Of a stretch of 51,744 nucleotides of DNA, positions 24,100 to 32,027 are shown one piece after another. Positions within the stretch are counted from its first letter, which is position 1; each line of letters begins with the position of its first letter. Both the position numbers and the translations under genes were made by a program. The stretch is from Mycolicibacter sinensis. GTDB lineage: Bacteria; Actinomycetota; Actinomycetes; Mycobacteriales; Mycobacteriaceae. The stretch is from assembly GCF_001667945.1 (NCBI RefSeq), contig NZ_LZJK01000161.1, forward strand, positions 1-51,744. Reading direction: 5' to 3'. Under the pieces are notes generated by a model. The model did not search any database. It saw nothing but the letters and a program-made list of their open reading frames with translations, and was not told the origin of the DNA.

Positions 24100-26661
24100 G
24101 GCCTAAACCCTCCGTGCGGTGCCGACACCGCCTGGTGCCACGCCAGGTGGTAGCGGGCGAGTTCCTCGCTTCCCTCGATCAGGGCGTCGATGGCGGCCAA
24201 CAGCATCCAGTCGGCGGCATCCCTGGGCGCGTGTTCGAGATAGGTCGACAGTACTCGCGTAGCGGTACCGGCGACCACCTGCCGGAACAGCTCGACCTCG
24301 TTGTCGGCGACGCCAGACCTGCGGGCCACCGCTTGTGCGACGGTCTGCACGATGCGCGGCAACCGGGTACCGGCCCCCGGCGGCGTCGATCAGTGTCGGC
24401 CCCAGTTCGTCGAGATGCCGGCCGTAGCGGGCGCGTTCCCCGGTCCCGGGAATCGGATCGTGCGGGTCTGCCTCGGTGATGTAGGTGTTCGGTTCGTGAG
24501 TTGCCGCTGCAATCACCGCACCGAGCAGACCGACCGCGCTGGTGCCGCGGCGGCGCTGCGCCGGTTCGAGCAGGGTGACTCCGGGGGGAAGCTTGACCGT
24601 GGGGGGAATCCAGCCGCCGGCCAGGTCGGTGGCCACGACGGTGGTGGTCTCGTCTTCGCGTAACCCGGCGGCCCAGGCCAGGCTCGGTGCCTGCCGGGCC
24701 ACCGCTTCGAGGGTGCGCTGCAGATCCTGATGTTCGGCCAGACGCCTTGCGGCCGTGCCGGCCCCCGCGCCCGCAGTCCCGCCGGCCCCCATGTTGCCGG
24801 CCACCGAGGCAGCCGACTGCCCTGACGCACCGGCGGTCGGCTTACCCGGTGCGGGACGATCACCCGAGGAGGCGACGGTGGTACCGCCGGAAGCCGGGGT
24901 CGTCGGGCCGCCGGGCGGCGGCGATGACGTCGGCGCCGAAGGCCCGGCAGGACCTGCTGGCGCGGCCGAGGCAGCGCCTCCGGCAGGGCGCAGGTCTGCG
25001 CCGTAGCCGGGCAGCGGTCCCGACGGTGCCGCTGGACCGGCGCTGCTCGGCGCCGACGGTACCGAGGTAGGCCCAGCCGCCATGGGTGGGGCAGTCGGAG
25101 CCGGCGTCGGCGTCGTTGCGCCGGCCGTCTGAGCCGTTGCGGCGGCTTCCGGGCTGGAGCCGGCCAGATGGCTCAGGTTACCGAGCATGCCGCCCGCCAT
25201 CGGCGTCACCGACGGCGACGGGGGCACCTGTGGAGCCGACGACTGGGAGAGCCCGGAACCATCCATTCCGCCATGCAGCGGGTTTGCCGGCCCACTGAGG
25301 GCACCCGGACCGGACTGGCCGCCGGGCATGCCGGAGCCGAGAGGTTGGCTCAGGCCGCCGCCCTGGAGACCGGGTGGCATGCCACCGCCGCTTCCCCCGC
25401 CGAGGCCCGGCAGGGACGACAGTGGGGGCGACCCGATGCCACCTCCTTCGCCCGGAGCTGGGGAGGACATTCCAATGCCTGCGCCACTCGCAGGGGCAAT
25501 CGTCGCACTGTCGAGCGGTCCGCCGCCGCCGTTTCCGCCGCCGCCGACTGTGCCGGCTGAGCCGCCGCTAGCGTCGCCGCCTCGGCCGCCGCCACCGTTC
25601 CCACCGCTGCCCACTGTGTTGGCTGAGCCACCGCTAGTGCTTCCGCTGCTGGCAGTGGTTGTGCTGCCGGCTGGGCTGACTCCCGCAGGTGGGCCGGCGC
25701 TTCCGGGTGTGGCGCCGGCTGGGCTGACAGTGCTACCACCGGGTGCGGTGTTGGTGCCGCCAGGTGCGGTGCCCATTGGGCTGACTCCGCCGGGCGTGTT
25801 GGTGCTGCCGGGTGTGGCGCCGGCTGGACCGACAGTGTTCCCGTTGGTTGCGCTGCCGGCGGGGCTGGCTCCGCCGGGTGTGTTGGTGCTGCCGGGTGTG
25901 GCGCCGGCTGGGCCGACAGTGTTACCGCCGGGTGCGGTGTTGGTGCCGCCCGGTAGCGCGCCGGCTGGACCGACAGTGCCATCGCTACCCGGACCATTAG
26001 CGGAGACCCCGCCGGTTCCGGCGTCTGTAGCGCCGCCGCCGCCGTCGGTTCCTCCGCCTTTGTGAGGGGTCCTGTTCACGTCATCCGCGCTGATGTGTGG
26101 CGTGGGTGGTATGCCGAAGTTGGCGCCGTGGTTTTTAAGCCATTCCTGGGCGTCTTGGGCGACGTCCATGTCGTTGAACATCGACTGGGTCGCGTTGATA
26201 ATTGCACTATTGGCGTCAATGCCGGCATTCGCCGCTAAAGCGTTGGCTTTGGCGATCACCCCGTTGATCTCAGGCAGTTTCGATTCCACCGAGCCTTGCC
26301 GCGAAAGGATGTCATCGATCTCTTGGTTGCCTTGACGCGCGATCTCGGTCAGCCGATCGCGAAGATGGTTTACCGCATCAGCAACTCTGCCGTTGGCGGT
26401 GCTCTTAGCGCGGCAGTCGTCGCCAATTTTTCTGAGCCTCTTTATTCCTGTCCGCAGCTTGGCAATCATGTCTTCGGCGGTGTGGCCGCGGTTGTTCTCT
26501 CCGAAGAATGTGAGGACTTTGTCTAACTCGCCAGCTTCTCGCTCTTTGACATCGGCATGGTCGGTCCAGAAGCTGATTCCGAGCGTCGGCTGCGTAGGCG
26601 CCGCGGGCCATGAGGCACCCACCAGCCAGGCTGACCAGGCCCAGGGCGGTAGGTCACTCAC
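24096..26661 (-). CDS. EspK-like Gly/Pro/Ser-rich ESX-2-associated protein (frameshifted near 3' end)
   Basis: About 854 residues if a one-base frameshift is ignored. Residues 1-180 are helical and start with a Trp-rich segment (PPWAWSAWLVGASW), similar in plan to the EspK N-terminus. Residues 180-640 are a Gly/Pro/Thr/Ser-rich linker with tandem repeats. Residues about 650-854 are the same C-terminal domain as in the protein at 639-2270 (SLAWAAGLREDETTTVVATD). The natural frame breaks at a run of five C (24374-24378): upstream it reads TLIDAAG, downstream the sensible continuation RLPRIVQTVAQAVARRSG lies in another frame and ends at 24096; the unshifted frame goes on in Arg-rich nonsense to 24103. 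Removing one base restores the protein. Either a sequencing error or a real lesion. Confidence 0.75.
25727..25954 (-). repeat. tandem coding repeats in the EspK-like linker
   Basis: A 53-base block at 25787-25839 recurs at 25871-25923 with two mismatches, a period of 84 bases (28 codons), and a second block at 25727-25765 recurs at 25916-25954. They encode NTVGPAGATPGSTNTPGG-type units. Slippage here would change linker length without shifting frame. Confidence 0.8.
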
Positions 26662-27127
26662 CGCAGAGCTCTTCCATCGTTCCCACCTTGGCGTTCGTAG
26701 TTTCGATCGCCGCTTGATATTTTGCGGCGTCCGCCAGGCTTCCTGTAGCTGCCATGTTCTGATAAGCGGCCGCTAACGCGGGTGCCGCGTCGCGATCCTT
26801 TGGGGCTAGCGCTGGGTCTGCGGCCGCGGTTTCGAGCATAAGCGCACCGTTAATCATCGAGATTCGTGCCCGTGCAGTGTCGCCATCCGGCGCAGTTTCG
26901 ATGTGGGCAGCGCGCGATGCGAGCTTGTATTTGACGCATAGTTGTTCCCGCGCTGCGGTCTTTTCAGCCGCGGTGTATGCGGGACCGGGCGATGGCCGGA
27001 CGAGTGCCAAGATGGCTACGATCAAGGCGGCCACAGCTGTCAAACCAGCTAGTACCGGAAGTGCGATCGCGGTTCGGCGGTGCGGTTGAACTGGAGGTGG
27101 TACAGGCCAGGGCTGTGTCATGGTCAC
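26654..27127 (-). CDS. single-pass membrane protein of the ESX-2 accessory operon
   Basis: 157 residues: Pro-rich cytosolic start (MTMTQPWPVPPPVQPHRR), one membrane helix (ALPVLAGLTAVAALIVAILAL, about 22-42), then a helical extracytoplasmic domain with two Cys (EQLCVKYK and EELCGE) that could pair. Its 3' end overlaps the EspK-like start by eight bases, so it heads a three-gene operon with the EspK-like and EspJ-like genes. By size and position it corresponds to Rv3901c. Function unknown; it may anchor or assist the accessory proteins at the secretion complex. Confidence 0.7.
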   Translation of the reverse strand: MTMTQPWPVPPPVQPHRRTAIALPVLAGLTAVAALIVAILALVRPSPGPAYTAAEKTAAREQLCVKYKLASRAAHIETAPDGDTARARISMINGALMLETAAADPALAPKDRDAAPALAAAYQNMAATGSLADAAKYQAAIETTNAKVGTMEELCGE

Positions 27128-27422
27128 ATTGCGGATGGTAGACCCGATGGGCCCTTCTGCGCTTACACCGGTGCTTCATCGGCTGAGCAATGAAAGTCGA
27201 CTGCGCGCATGCTTAGGTTGGTCGATGCGCGGGCCAACGGGCTGCGGGCGTCGCGTGCGGCACCTATGCCGAGGCGCCTTTCACCGCCAGTCGGCCCATC
27301 GAGACGGGTAGGGAACGGTGGAAGGCCGTTTTGCAGAGTTTCTACGCAAGCAGTTTCGGCACGGAACGACCGGCCGACTTTGCCGCACCAGCCGCGAGGC
27401 CCCAGAACGAATCGAGCCTGAC
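27128..27422. promoter_or_regulatory. divergent intergenic region of two membrane-protein genes
   Basis: These 295 bases separate two divergent membrane-protein genes. Open frames crossing it are Arg-rich shadows. No palindrome, RNA gene or clear -10/-35 pair was identified; promoters in both directions are expected. Confidence 0.4.
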
Positions 27423-27908
27423 ATGACCACGAGTCGGTACCGACGCTGGGCCGCGGCCATCGCGGCACTTGTCGCCGTTGCCTGCTTGGCAGCCGGCGTT
27501 GCCTGGGCGGTGCGACATCACCGCACGTCACCTGTCGCCTCCGCCGACGACTGCGCCGTGGTGGCCCAGTTGGCCCAGCTGTGGCGGGCGGATTCGGAAC
27601 ACTCGATGGATGCGCTAGCTCGAGACGAGAACATCCCACTTGCCGAAGCCGATGGCACCGTCGCGCTTAGTGCGAAGGTACGCGCCGCGGCGCAATCAGT
27701 TTCCGATCCTGCAATCAAGGAGGACCTGGACAGCTGGGCGGACGGTTTCGCGCTGCTGGGCCAGGTCATCCGAGATGACGCGCAACGGTCATCGCCCAAA
27801 GGTCCAACCGGGGAAGCCGAACGCATTCATCAAGCCGGCGATCTGATCTATCTGACCGCAGACAAACTTCGGGCGGTCTGCCCGGACGCCTTTCCGGGCC
27901 GACGCTGA
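27423..27908 (+). CDS. single-pass membrane/exported protein, unknown
   Basis: 161 residues from ATG at 27423; a longer frame from 27318 is open but its first 35 residues are Arg-rich and lack a ribosome site. A basic N-terminus and one hydrophobic helix (AAIAALVAVACLAAGVAWAV) precede a helical outer domain with Cys at both ends (DDCAVVAQ and RAVCPDAF). The layout is the same as that of the divergent 157-residue protein: N-terminal helix plus helical domain bounded by two Cys. It may therefore be a distant paralogue in the same system. No family recognised. Confidence 0.7.
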   Translation: MTTSRYRRWAAAIAALVAVACLAAGVAWAVRHHRTSPVASADDCAVVAQLAQLWRADSEHSMDALARDENIPLAEADGTVALSAKVRAAAQSVSDPAIKEDLDSWADGFALLGQVIRDDAQRSSPKGPTGEAERIHQAGDLIYLTADKLRAVCPDAFPGRR

Positions 27909-27913
27909 CCCCT

Positions 27914-28267
27914 CTACCGCCCCAGCGGCTTGTAGAACACCAGCCCGTTGCCCTTGTTGTCATAGACCACGGCGCGCCGTTCATGGGCGTCGTCGTAGGG
28001 GCCCTTGACGATCCCGCCGCCGCTGGCCTCGATGGCTTTCGCGGCGCCGTCGACGTCGTCGGTCTTGATGCCGACCACAACCTGGCCGTGGATGGGGTGA
28101 TCGACCGCGGTCGCCAACGCCAGCGTCACCGAGCCGCCGTCGAGGGCGGCGAAGTGCGCACCATCGCGGAACTTCAACGCCATGCCCAGGGTTTCGCTGT
28201 AGAACTTGATCGATTCATCCAGGTCATCGGTGGACAAGACGATCATCCGAATGTCGTGGTTGCTCAC
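27914..28267 (-). CDS. VOC/glyoxalase-family protein
   Basis: 117 residues in two beta-alpha-beta-beta-beta modules (LSTDDLDESIKFYSETLGM; VVVGIKTDDVDGAAKAIEASGG). Start ATG at 28267. VOC proteins bind divalent metals and include glyoxalases, dioxygenases and resistance proteins; the metal ligands cannot be assigned securely. The substrate is unknown. It is convergent with the membrane-protein gene (5 bases apart) and divergent from the hydrolase gene. Confidence 0.8.
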   Translation of the reverse strand: MSNHDIRMIVLSTDDLDESIKFYSETLGMALKFRDGAHFAALDGGSVTLALATAVDHPIHGQVVVGIKTDDVDGAAKAIEASGGGIVKGPYDDAHERRAVVYDNKGNGLVFYKPLGR

Positions 28268-28324
28268 GGGTGCCTCCTGCGGGTTCGGTCTCGATCCAGG
28301 CTATGCCCGCGATAGCGTCGGCGG

Positions 28325-29242
28325 GTGGGTAAACGCCTTGCCGCTGTGGTCGTCGCGGCCGTCCTGGTGGCATTGCTGATCAATACGGTGGTGACCGACC
28401 GGATCGCACGGGCAGCCGAGCCCTTCGCCGGCGGACGGGTACTGGAGCTGCCGGGGCCGGATTTGAATGTCCGCGAATACGGCTCGGGTGGGGAGCGCGC
28501 CATCGTTCTGCTGCACGGATATTCGGCGTCGATCCAGTGGTGGGAGGCGGTGGCACCATCTCTGGCGCAGGGCAACCGGGTGATCGCGATCGACTTGGTC
28601 GGCCACGGCGGCTCCGAATCCCCCCGCGATCGGGCCGCCTACAGCGCCGACGCCCAGGCGGCGGCGGTGCACCAAGCGCTCGACGCACTCGGTGTGCGGC
28701 ACGCGGTGGTGATCGGCCATTCGATGGGCGGCATGGTGGCCACCGCGCTGGCCGAGCGCGCACCGCAGCTGGTGGAGCGGGTGATGGTCTCCGACACCCC
28801 CGCGGCGCTGGGGATGACCGCGATGCCCGCACTGGGCGACGCGGTGTGCTGGCCGGTGCTCGGCGCCGCCTTGGACCGGTTGCGTAGTGTCGACGCCGTC
28901 GACAAGTCTGCGCTGCAAACCGGATTCGCCGCGGACTTCCTGATTCCCGAGTTGGCCTACCGGTCGTTGAAACGCATGACGCACAACGCACTGTGCGATG
29001 CGAAGAGCGCCGGGCGGATCAATGAACAGCGGGCAGTCGCCGACCGGCTGGCCGGGCTGGGCAAGCCGGTGCTGGTGCTGTGGGGCGGCCGTGATGTGCT
29101 GACGCCGACCCAGGCCAATGTCGACCGTTACCGCGCGGCGGGCCTGGAGCCGGTCGTCATCGCCGGCTCAGGCCACAGTCCGATGGTGGAAAAGCCAGCC
29201 GAGTTCCTCAGCGCGGTCGAGGGTTTCGTCAACGCACATTAG
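28325..29242 (+). CDS. alpha/beta-hydrolase, membrane-anchored or exported
   Basis: 305 residues from GTG. An N-terminal hydrophobic segment (LAAVVVAAVLVALLINTVV) acts as signal anchor. The fold motifs are LLHGYSA for the oxyanion loop, nucleophile elbow GHSMGG, acid in VLWGGRDVLT and His in GSGHSPMVEKP. All catalytic residues are present. Most similar in style to mycobacterial serine hydrolases of the epoxide-hydrolase/lipase class; substrate unknown. Its stop overlaps that of the convergent dipeptidase-like gene by four bases. Confidence 0.85.
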   Translation: MGKRLAAVVVAAVLVALLINTVVTDRIARAAEPFAGGRVLELPGPDLNVREYGSGGERAIVLLHGYSASIQWWEAVAPSLAQGNRVIAIDLVGHGGSESPRDRAAYSADAQAAAVHQALDALGVRHAVVIGHSMGGMVATALAERAPQLVERVMVSDTPAALGMTAMPALGDAVCWPVLGAALDRLRSVDAVDKSALQTGFAADFLIPELAYRSLKRMTHNALCDAKSAGRINEQRAVADRLAGLGKPVLVLWGGRDVLTPTQANVDRYRAAGLEPVVIAGSGHSPMVEKPAEFLSAVEGFVNAH

Positions 29243-30195
29243 TCTCCCCAAGTCTGCCGGGCGACGCGGTGGAAGTTGCCGCCGAGCACCGCGCCGATGT
29301 CGGCGTCGGCCCAACCGCGCGCGGAAAGATGCGCGCGCAACTGTAGCCAGGTCTCCGGTGGCATCCACTGGATCGGGCCCCAGCGGGTGTAGCTGTCGTC
29401 GAACAACTGCGGATGGGCGGCCATCTCGTCGGTGAGCTCGGTGTGATCGAACGAGTAATCCGTGCTGACCCCGACGTGTGCGATGCCCACCAGCTCGACC
29501 GCGTACTCGAGGTGGCGCGTCATCGCCTCAAGAGTCGGAGTGTTGGGGCCCAGGAAGATTCCCACTCCGGTGATGCCGACGACTCCGCCGGTGGCCGCGC
29601 ACGCCCGAGCCTGCTCGTCGGTGATATTGCGCGGGTGCTCCCAGATCGCCCGCATGCAGGAGTGGCTGTAGATCACCGGGCCGGTCGAAACCTCGCACAG
29701 ATCCAGGCCGGTACGCGCGCTGCAGTGCGACCCGTCGGGCACCATGCCGACGGCATTCATCTCGGCGACGACCGCGCGCCCCCACGCGGTGAGTCCGCCG
29801 TCGATAGTGTCCAGGCAGCCGTGCCCGGCGCGGTTGGCGTGGTTGTAGGTGGGTAGCAGGGTGCGCACCCCGAGCTCGACCAGTACCGCCAAGTTGTCGA
29901 GATCGTCATCGAGGGGGTTGGCGTCCTCCAGGTCGAACACCACCGCGATGCCGCCGGCAGCGGTGATCGTCTCGACGTCGGTCAGGCCGGCCGCCACGGC
30001 CAGGCCCGGGTGGGCGTCGATCGCGCGGTGAAAATGCCGCAGCAGCGCCATGGTGTCGGCGAAGCGCTGCGGGGAATAGCCCGCGTTCACCGACAGCACC
30101 GCGCCGCCGGTGTGCTGGTAGCGCGCCAGCGGCGCCACATCGGTGCCCTCGCGCAGCGGCAGGCAGGTGTGCTGTTCCCACAGCAGGGTGCTCAT
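29239..30195 (-). CDS. M19-type membrane dipeptidase homologue
   Basis: 318 residues from ATG at 30195; the open frame goes further but into a divergent gene. TIM-barrel dipeptidase features include VVFDLEDANPL (Glu), VPDGSHCSART (His) and VIYSHSCMRAIWEHPRN (His), and the C-terminal VLGGNFHRV. The usual first metal motif H-X-D appears as WEQHTCLPL, with Cys where Asp is expected; from memory this Q-H-X-C-L-P-L form marks a subfamily. Renal-dipeptidase relatives hydrolyse dipeptides, often D-amino-acid ones. Activity here is uncertain. Confidence 0.75.
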   Translation of the reverse strand: MSTLLWEQHTCLPLREGTDVAPLARYQHTGGAVLSVNAGYSPQRFADTMALLRHFHRAIDAHPGLAVAAGLTDVETITAAGGIAVVFDLEDANPLDDDLDNLAVLVELGVRTLLPTYNHANRAGHGCLDTIDGGLTAWGRAVVAEMNAVGMVPDGSHCSARTGLDLCEVSTGPVIYSHSCMRAIWEHPRNITDEQARACAATGGVVGITGVGIFLGPNTPTLEAMTRHLEYAVELVGIAHVGVSTDYSFDHTELTDEMAAHPQLFDDSYTRWGPIQWMPPETWLQLRAHLSARGWADADIGAVLGGNFHRVARQTWGD

Positions 30196-30249
30196 AGCCG
30201 CTGATCTTGCTCTGCGCGGCGCCCGGATGCGACGCATTATGGTGTCCGG

Positions 30250-30861
30250 ATGGCTATTGAGGTGCGGCCCGCGCACAAATCCGATATCCCCGCCCTTGCC
30301 GCAGCATTGGGGCGCGCGTTCTATGACGACCCGGTGTCGGTGTGGATGCTGCCTGACGATGACCGCCGCACCGCACAGCTGTCGAAGTTCTTCGCCACGT
30401 CGACCCGGTACCACCACCTGGGTGGCGGCGGGGTGGAGATCGCCTGCGACGGCGCGACCGTCGGGGCGGCGGCGCTGTGGGACCCGCCCAACCAGTGGAA
30501 GCAGTCGAAGGTGTCGCAGCTGCGGATGGTGCCGGCGCTGGTCTGGTCGTTCGGCCGGCATATCGCGCGCGGACGGGCGATCTCGGATCTGTTGGAGGCC
30601 AACCATCCTGAAGAGCCGCACTGGTATCTGGCGGTGATCGGCAGCGACCCCTCGGTGCGGGGGCACGGGTTCGGCCAGGCCGTGATGCGCTCCCGGCTGG
30701 AGCGCTGCGATGCCGAGTACGCCCCGGCGTATCTGGAGTCCAGCAAGCTCGAAAACGTGCCGTATTACGAGCGTTTCGGCTTCCAGGTGATCGGGGAGAT
30801 CACGTTGCCCGGCGGTGGGCCGACACTGTGGAAGATGTGGCGGGCGCCCCAGACGCCGTAG
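30250..30861 (+). CDS. GNAT-family N-acetyltransferase
   Basis: 203 residues. The acetyl-CoA loop V-R-G-H-G-F-G-Q-A is at about 137-145 after the strand WYLAVIGSDP, followed by YLESSKLENVPYYERFGFQ, the characteristic GNAT end. Substrate unknown. The start is ATG at 30250, 54 bases from the divergent dipeptidase-like gene. Its stop is three bases short of the convergent flavoprotein stop. Confidence 0.85.
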   Translation: MAIEVRPAHKSDIPALAAALGRAFYDDPVSVWMLPDDDRRTAQLSKFFATSTRYHHLGGGGVEIACDGATVGAAALWDPPNQWKQSKVSQLRMVPALVWSFGRHIARGRAISDLLEANHPEEPHWYLAVIGSDPSVRGHGFGQAVMRSRLERCDAEYAPAYLESSKLENVPYYERFGFQVIGEITLPGGGPTLWKMWRAPQTP

Positions 30862-30864
30862 CAG

Positions 30865-31983
30865 TCAGTCGGCCACTGAGGCGCCGAGGCGTTCGGCAGC
30901 CGCAAGATAATCCTCCACGAACTCCAACACGACCTCGCGCGCCGGCTTCACTTTGTTCATCAGCCCGACGCCTTGACCGACGAAATAGGTGGCCAGGGCT
31001 TGCGCGCCCGGGTGCCCGGCGGCGGCCAGCTTGTCGACGCGGCGCAGGGCCGGTTCGGCCAACATGGACTGCAGCGGCAGCGGCAACGTGGCATGCCCGC
31101 TTTCGTTGGGCCGCCACGCATCAGTCCAATCCGAGACCAGCTGTCGCGCCGGTTTCCCGGTGCGCCCGGTGGAGCGGATGGTGTCGCGCGAGGTCGCCGC
31201 GAGCATCTTCTGCACGGTGTGCGGGGCGGTTTCGGCTTCGTCGGTGGTGAGCCACACCGATCCGGTCCATGCTCCGGCCGCCCCCAGAGCCACGCAGGCG
31301 GCCATCTGCCGGCCGGTGACGATCCCCCCGGCGGCTAGCACGGGCACGGCACCCTCGATGGCGTCGATGACCTCCGGCACCAGCACCAGCGTGGAGACTT
31401 CACCGCAGTGGCCGCCGGCCTCGGTGCCCTGGGCGACGATCAGGTCGACACCACTCGCGACCTGCTTGAGGGCGTGTTCCTTGGCCCCAACCAGGGCCGC
31501 GACCGGGATGCCGTGGTCCTTGCCGGACTTGATCATGTAGTCCGGTGGCACGCCGAGCGCATTGGCCATCAGCCGGATCGGATGGGCCACGGCAACCTCG
31601 AGCAGCTGCTCTCCGGCGCTGCCAGTGAGGATGGCCGACCCCAGCCGGGGGGTGTCGTCGGGCTCGATGTCGTGCTGTGCCAACAGTTCTGCGATAAAGG
31701 TCTTGTAGTCATCGGGGATGCGGTCGGACAGTTGACGCCCGGACAGATGCTCGCCCTTGCCCTCGAATTTGGCCGGCACGATGATGTCGATGCCGTAGGG
31801 TCTTCCCTTCACCTGCTGGTCGATCCAGCTCAGCTCCTGATCCAGCTGCTCCGGGCTGTAGGCGGCGCCGCCGAGGACGCCGAAGCCGCCCGCATTGGTT
31901 ACGGCGGCCACCACGTCGCGGCAGTGGCTGAAGGCGAACAGCGGGAAGTCGATGCCGAACTGCTCGCAGATGGGGGTTTTCAC
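30865..31983 (-). CDS. nitronate monooxygenase-like FMN oxidoreductase
   Basis: 372 residues from GTG at 31983, chosen because the protein then opens VKTPICEQFGIDFPLFAFSH; upstream codons are Arg-rich. It is a TIM-barrel of the NMO/2-nitropropane dioxygenase type, with VAQGTEAGGHCGE (flavin phosphate side) and VLAAGGIVTGRQMAACVALGA. It resembles Rv1533 of Mtb. The family oxidises nitronates or reduces unusual enone-type substrates; the true substrate is unknown. FMN is the expected cofactor. Confidence 0.82.
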   Translation of the reverse strand: MKTPICEQFGIDFPLFAFSHCRDVVAAVTNAGGFGVLGGAAYSPEQLDQELSWIDQQVKGRPYGIDIIVPAKFEGKGEHLSGRQLSDRIPDDYKTFIAELLAQHDIEPDDTPRLGSAILTGSAGEQLLEVAVAHPIRLMANALGVPPDYMIKSGKDHGIPVAALVGAKEHALKQVASGVDLIVAQGTEAGGHCGEVSTLVLVPEVIDAIEGAVPVLAAGGIVTGRQMAACVALGAAGAWTGSVWLTTDEAETAPHTVQKMLAATSRDTIRSTGRTGKPARQLVSDWTDAWRPNESGHATLPLPLQSMLAEPALRRVDKLAAAGHPGAQALATYFVGQGVGLMNKVKPAREVVLEFVEDYLAAAERLGASVAD

Positions 31984-32027
31984 GGTTCTGCCGCTCCTTC
32001 GTCGAACACCGCTGGTGCGAAGAAGTA

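Noticed and set aside
25700..25960. Repeated GC-rich blocks as a CRISPR array
   Set aside because: Blocks are in-frame coding repeats with no unique spacers of constant length and no cas genes nearby.
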